Assembly: GCA_030549335.1 (NCBI GenBank)
Contig: CM060188.1
Location: 8,370,001 to 8,434,000, forward strand
DNA from: Pontederia crassipes
Taxonomy: Eukaryota; Streptophyta; Magnoliopsida; Commelinales; Pontederiaceae
DNA length: 64,000 bases
Reading direction: 5' to 3'
Of this stretch, positions 58,948-64,000 are shown piece by piece. Every line of letters begins with the position of its first letter. The stretch's first letter is position 1. The notes under the pieces are model-generated. The model was not told the origin of the DNA. It did not search any database and saw only the letters and a list, made by a program, of their open reading frames with translations. A program made the position numbers and the translations under genes.

Positions 58948-61891
58948 TCACATCCCAATTGCCCCATGCCCGGAGAACCTGCCAACAGCAACAATAATTG
59001 AGCAATATTGCCATGGATCACTGCAGAGTGACTACACAATTTTACCAGCTGGATCATATATGTTTTTACCTTGGTACTTGGAAGAAGCATGATTTCAGGG
59101 AAGCCATGTCCAGAGTTGCTGTGGGTGGCAGCAATGTAGATGATATCAGGTGGCTGTTGATGCTGTTATTAGCAACAGAGCCATTGGTTGTGCCCACCTC
59201 GGTCTCGCCTACATTGAAGACATGGGCGGTCGACTTCTTGGTCGGCGACGCGAAAGGACTGTCCGGCAAGTTGTGCTCGCCGCTGCATTTGATTTGAAAT
59301 GACTATAAGCATAAGCCAATAAAGTAGGCATGACCACAACCAAAAAAAGAATGAAGTAGACATGATGCGTCATTAATAATGGTTCCATAATTAAGTTTTC
59401 ATGCAACAGTTTGGAGAGAGAGCCGTGGTTAAATTATATGTTACCTGTCTTGGAAATCGCTGTCATGGCAGGCAGATTCCTCCTTATCGGCAGCGTTGAC
59501 TGCCGTCTGGTGGAGAAACCCATGGCAGCTGCTCTCCTTCGGCCCCGGTGGTGGTGCAGCGGCGATTGGGCTCTTCTCTGCAAACACAAGCAATTGAACT
59601 CAGATTACTAAGCTGTTTTAAATCCCTTTAATTAACTATGTGCATTAATGCAAATAGCTTCACCTTCTGGTGGCGACTCTTCTGGACTACTGCTGCTGAT
59701 GCTGCCATTGCTTGCGATGGTTGTGGGAGTGCTGCTGGTCATGTTCGTGGTGGGGGAGTTGATGGAGACCGGGGCGGAGGACGACAGGCTCCTGCTCTTG
59801 AGGTCGAGCAGCTGCAAACCCATGAACCTCCTGCTTTGGAGCTCAATGGCTTGCTGCAGCTTCAGCGCCTGCTGCTGCTCCTCCAGCCGCCTCCTCAGAA
59901 GCATCTCCTGTGTGCCGCTGCTGTTGTACAGCATCCGTGCTCCTAATCGTTGCACATAGTTGAACTCCAGTAAACAAATCTATCTAAAGATTGAAAAAAA
60001 AAGGTTAATTTAGTCCAAGAGCAAGGAATCTAACCGAGATGTTGGAGATCAAAGGGGTCTCTGGAGTCCATGCCAGTGGGAGTAGTACAACCAGAGAAGT
60101 CTCCCCTCTCAGCTTGTTGTTGTTGCTGCTGCTTCCTGAATCAGCCAGAGGGGCGAAAACGGCACCGACCGATCAGAGAAGCCAAAATGGAAAACAACAA
60201 TCACGACATAACTAGCAGCGATTAAGATGACATTTTTTTTCCTAGTGACGAAGTGGAAGAAGAGGGAAGAGTGCCTGTACTTGTCGGGGACTTTGCCCTT
60301 CTCCTTGTAAGGCTTGACGAGTACTCGAGCATCGCACACGAAGTGAGGATTGCCCTTGGCCAGGATCAGCTTCACCGTCTCCGGGTACACGAAGGTGACG
60401 AACCCAAACATGCGCTTCTGCTGGTAGGGGATTCTCACATCCTGCACTGGGCCATAGATGCTGCAGTCCCAAGAGCAAAGCACAAACTTTTTTTTATGAA
60501 TAAACATGAACTGGAAAAAAATCATGGAGAGGTAAAGCAGGAGGGCATGAAATGAAACCTGAAGTAGTTGGAGACGTCTTCTTCTCTGAAAGTGCTGTCA
60601 GCAGGGAATGTCAAGTATATTTGCCTGGAGCCAGGATTGAAGTCGCTCCTCTCCAACCTTGATCTGCCCATGAACTTGTGGCTGTCCTCTCCTCCCAACA
60701 TCAGAGCTGCTGCCGTGGCTGCCGCTGCAGCCCTGCGAAGATTGAAAACTTTTAGCTGTCTTGTGCAGCTGAGGTGGATGTCGGAGTATTGAAATGTTTT
60801 GATGTCGAAAGGTGATACCTTTGGCTCTCATTTTGCTGCTGCTGGAGCAAGAAGCTGAGGCATTTGCTCGACGCAGACGGGGACTGCGGCAGCGAGCCGG
60901 TGGGGGAGTAGGGGAAGGCTGACGCCATCAGTTGAGACATGCCACCGCCGCCCACCCTTGGGCTTTTGGCCCTCAGCAACAGCTCCTGACACTGCTGCTC
61001 GACAACGGCGTCCATTTTGGCGCCCGCGGTCGCTGCGGCTACGGCGGCTGCACTTGTTTCATCTGGCAGGCCATGCACGAAGCGGCAAGCAGCACCGTTC
61101 TTGCAGTATCCTCTGGCGAAGTAAAGGCACGGCTTCCAGCCAAGCCCGGCAGCAACGTCCGAACCGAGGCAGGCATCGGTGGCGGAGAAACTCCGGCGGT
61201 GCTGGCCGTTGGCACCCCATCCCATACCATAAGAGTACAGCATGCCATCAGCGCTCGGGCTGCGGCAATCATTGTCCGCGTAGAGGAGGTCGTTGACGGC
61301 GGTCTTCGAGAGCGGGTAGTTGGAGCCGGGGATGCCCGCAGACTGGTCGTTGAGGAAGGATAGCTGGTCCTGAAGCTGCAAGTCATCGATGAGATCACCA
61401 GCGCCATTATAGAAGGGCGAAGGGTTAGGATTGCCAGGGCTGACGAGCTCGTCGGAGCACTGGAGCTCGTCCATGGACCCGTTCAAAGCGCCACCGGCGG
61501 TGCTATTTGAGCGAGAGAAGACCGGCGGCGGGGCCCAGGAGGTTGGCGAGGAGACCGCCAACGGCGAAGGATGAAGGAGGCGGGAGGTGGAGTTCTGCCT
61601 GGCGAGGAATAGAGGGGACGGCGTCGGCCCGGGGGCTGCGGCCGACGGGGTCGCAGGGGAGGAAGATGTGGAGGAGGAGGAAACCGGCGTCGGATGGACT
61701 TGCAGGCCAAGGTCTTTGCGCGCCTTGAGGACGACGGTCTGGAGGAGGCCCTCGGGACCGAAGGCGAGGCGGATCATCTCCTTCTCGCCGTGGTCTTGGA
61801 TCAGCAGCAGCCCCATGATCTTGGCTGCGTTCTCAGGGTCCAGAGCCTGCACCCTGGAGAACACCACCCTTGTGGCCTCGTATGCGTCCAT
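58948..61891 (-). CDS. CCCH zinc finger and RRM protein, 8 exons, 727 aa
   Basis: Minus-strand exons: 61891-60819, 60732-60559, 60460-60281, 60135-60035, 59942-59664, 59577-59445, 59282-59070, 58978-58948; frame is kept throughout. [14 protein letters not shown] is the family N-terminus; codons upstream of this ATG in the same frame lack an ATG. Residues 1-65 are a conserved helical module ([20 protein letters not shown]). A Ser/Pro-rich linker follows, then one C-x7-C-x5-C-x3-H finger (residues 255-273, [19 protein letters not shown]), a RRM at about 394-470 with RNP2 IYLTFP and RNP1 KRMFGFVTF, a Gln-rich coiled region ([20 protein letters not shown]) and the end FSGHGAIGM. It belongs to the plant CCCH+RRM group of Arabidopsis C3H46/C3H53. 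These are predicted RNA-binding regulators, with roles mostly uncharacterised. Confidence 0.95.
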
Positions 61892-62090
61892 GAGCAGTAG
61901 TACGTACCCTTCCACCACCTAAACCTCTACGTGCTCAGCTGCTACCAGGAGGAACACATAGAGGAGTGAGAAAGAAGTAGAAGTACGCGCACGCATACGA
62001 TCGCAGAAGTGAGAGGTTACAAAGAATGGAGAGAGTAGAGAAGCTTGCGAGGGTCACTTTTGGCCCTAAATAAAGCAAGGGTGGCCAGTG
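61892..62090 (-). promoter_or_regulatory. 5'UTR and TATA-like element of the CCCH/RRM gene
   Basis: On the minus strand CTTTATTTAG (about 62083-62070) is a TATA-like box about 180 bp ahead of the start codon. Transcription would begin near 62040, giving a ~150-nt leader. The sequence further upstream is rich in GA/CT repeats. The assignment rests on position and motif only. Confidence 0.4.
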
Positions 62091-62399
62091 GCGAGGAGTG
62101 AGTTAAATTTGTTTGCTTTGTTGTTGCTGCTGCGGTTATTGTTAAATGCTCGTGGCCTTATGGGTATGAGGGACTGACTGACCGACTCCATTTCCAAAGA
62201 TAGGAGAGAGAAAGAGAAGGGCCTTTTGTGACTTTGTCATTCAAAGTTTCAAACAATAACCCAGCCTTCCTCTTCGGCTGCAACGCCACTGCCTTCAGTT
62301 ATTACTTATTACTCCCCCCCCCCTGCAGAGCTTCCCTGACTTTGGACCTAGTTTTTACTAGAACCGCTACGACTAGTCTGCAATCTGGAATCTGCACCT

Positions 62400-62603
62400 T
62401 TCTCTCTCCCTACTTTTCTTTTTCCTTCCGTCGTCTCTTCTATGGACGTCTGAGTGATTTTTTTTTTAGCTTGGAGAGCATGGACAGTAGATCTAGATCT
62501 GCTCAAATAGACTCGCACGTTCCCCCGCCCCCCATGGTAAAACCTCTCTCTACCCTCGGAACAGGACCAGGCTTTGGGTCGAGTCCAACTTCTGTGAGCT
62601 ATT

Positions 62604-62649
<46 letters not shown>

Positions 62650-62785
62650 GCACAGTATAACATTAACAGGGTTACTTCTATACCACCACCACCAGCAATA
62701 TAGTGCTGCTTCTACTGCCCTGGTTCTCTTTTCCCCCGAGCCATGATTTGGGTACTCTTGTCTCTCTCTCTCTCTCTCTCTCTGC
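62400..62785. repeat. CT/GA microsatellites upstream of the CCCH/RRM gene
   Basis: A pure (CT)n run at 62609-62647 and another at 62761-62783, with shorter CT-rich stretches around 62400-62420. Such GA/CT arrays are common in plant promoters and can bind BBR/BPC GAGA factors. Overlapping ORFs that encode runs of RE or SL are artefacts. Confidence 0.8.
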
Positions 62786-64000
62786 CCTGGCCCTTTCTGG
62801 GAGATGCTGATGCCGCTGGTGGTGGTGTCAATGTTTTGTTGCGGGCATTGCCTTTTCACGGTGATAACTAGTATTATAAATCGCCATCATGACTACATTT
62901 ATTATAATCGCGTCTCAGCATCAAACAGTTCGCGCACTACGATAAACAGCAGCATAATATATATAAGCAATAACACGCTCATTAAATATTGCGCATTACT
63001 TATTCCACAATTAATCACCAATTTTATATGGTCAGAGACAATATATATGTACTAAATATAAGGGAATAGGCGAGGAGCCCCAATCGTGGCTTCCAGTTAG
63101 CATTTAAAGTTCAAACTTAACAACTCAGATTAATGACTAGTTAATACACAACTCCAACTTGCATCATTAAGCACCCATCCATCTCGTCTTATTATTCAGA
63201 TGAAGAGACCTGTGAACTCTCTTTCTCTCTCTCTCTCTCCCTCCCTCCCTCTCGTCTGCTCGTCTTCACGACAAGAATGCGTCCATGAGTGCATGGGGCA
63301 TCGTTGTGTTTACGTTCGCTCGGGTTTAACTTGTGCGGAAGCTTTTGTTCGTTGGTCATTTGGGTCTTGTTAGGTGCACAACTGCACGAGTAGGGGGTGC
63401 AGCTTTTTTGACCAGTGGAGGGTGGCGGTGGTGTTTGGGGCGTGACGACGACGGGGTTTAATCATGCACAGATGCAGGAGTCTCTCTCTCCTCTCTCCTC
63501 TCCCTCTCTCTCCCTTTCTTTTGTATTGACAGCAGTGAAAGCTTGGCTTTTAGCACTGGACTGGGGCGAGGGGATTGGCTGTGTGGCGTGGGGCAGCGGG
63601 AAGCGAAATGGACAAGTCAGCTTTAAAAGGGAGGAGTGGGAAAAGAACACAACTTGGGGGTCGCTGTTTCCGGGGTCCACCGTCTCAGTCAGATGGATGG
63701 AACGTGAGGGCGGGGCCCACATGAGCCCGCGTGTGTGTGGGGGCACGTGCTGACTCGGCCGTGGGACCAACCACGCACGGAGCCTCGAGGAAGGATCCAA
63801 AATAGACGCACGAGCGCTCGCTAGCGTCGTACGCCTACGCACGTGCTCGCGGCTCGGCACGTGGGAACTGCGTGACTCGGATTTTTTACCTCTGTTTTTT
63901 TCTTGGTTTTTTAGCTGCCTAAAGCTTCATCTTTTTCTATAGTTTACTGTCCCAAACTTTAGCAACATAATTAAAAAATATTAAACTTTGGCACCCTACA
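62786..64000. other. Intergenic right end, no gene recognised
   Basis: AT-rich to about 63180, then a (CT)n/(CCCT)n stretch at 63215-63255, then a moderately GC-rich segment to 63880 containing several ACGTG/GCACGTG-type G-box cores (about 63742-63860). It could be the distal promoter of the CCCH gene or of a neighbour beyond the window. The ORFs at 63415-63753 and 63462-63860 overlap on opposite strands and are not recognised. Confidence 0.45.

Noticed and set aside
61892..61918. N-terminal extension of the CCCH protein by nine codons
   Set aside because: The upstream frame begins with GTG, not ATG, and the family N-terminus is MDAYEAT; the ATG at 61891 is used.
62560..62582. GGACCAGGCTT match to the core of miR166
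   Set aside because: Only about 11 bases agree with miR166; the rest differs and I see no hairpin partner.
62228..62746. 172-codon plus-strand ORF upstream of the CCCH gene
   Set aside because: It contains a long SLSL run from the CT microsatellite and no recognisable domain; it lies in the promoter region of the opposite-strand gene.
63415..63860. Two opposite-strand ORFs of 112 and 132 codons at the right end
   Set aside because: They overlap in a GC-rich promoter-like stretch with CT repeats and neither shows a recognisable domain.

Overview
The window is plant nuclear DNA. Genes are split by many GT-AG introns, intergenic DNA is very AT-rich, and the transposable elements are typical of plants (Ty1/copia, CACTA, an RTE-type LINE tail, foldback/MITE-like elements, TA and CT microsatellites). 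Some genes have GC-rich exons (the cation/H+ exchanger, the CCCH/RRM gene) and others are AT-rich. That mix, together with the protein sequences, suggests a monocot, probably not a grass. The species is an inference and cannot be fixed from this window.

Five intact protein-coding genes could be assembled exon by exon with reading frame kept across every junction. (1) 7567-20050 (+): a 15-exon, 452-aa protein ending in a GOLD-like beta-rich domain. Its introns host a deleted copia retrotransposon, a terminal-inverted-repeat element carrying a GC-rich foreign segment, and a small LINE-mobilised insertion carrying an exon of an MSL-type mechanosensitive channel gene. (2) 24565-27248 (+): an 823-aa CHX-type cation/H+ exchanger closest to the CHX15 group. 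(3) 31709-38058 (+): a 10-exon, 663-aa GAUT7-type GT8 protein of pectin synthesis. (4) 43964-41206 (-): a 224-aa MAF1, the RNA polymerase III repressor, with a 5'UTR intron, a short junction-spanning upstream ORF and a tRNA-shaped sequence inside intron 5. (5) 61891-58948 (-): a 727-aa CCCH zinc finger plus RRM protein.

Layout: 1-7.4 kb is AT-rich intergenic DNA with microsatellites. 7.5-20 kb is gene 1 with its intronic elements. A complete non-autonomous CACTA element (20419-22071, AGT target duplication) and a copia-type solo LTR (about 23265-23763) follow. Gene 2 is at 24.6-27.2 kb, then about 4.4 kb without a recognisable gene, then gene 3 at 31.7-38.1 kb. Gene 4 is at 41.2-44.5 kb. A 14-kb AT-rich gene-poor zone with two related foldback elements and other repeat fragments leads to gene 5 near the right end, which is transcribed leftwards from a CT/GA-rich promoter region.

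The genes are not a functional cluster: they cover pectin synthesis, ion transport, Pol III control and RNA binding. The most unusual observations are the cloverleaf-forming tRNA-like sequence, in sense orientation inside an intron of the gene for the Pol III repressor, and the LINE-type insertion (18-bp target duplication) that joins an MSL exon plus part of its intron to an RTE 3' tail. No bacterial-type systems (CRISPR, operons, phage) are present.
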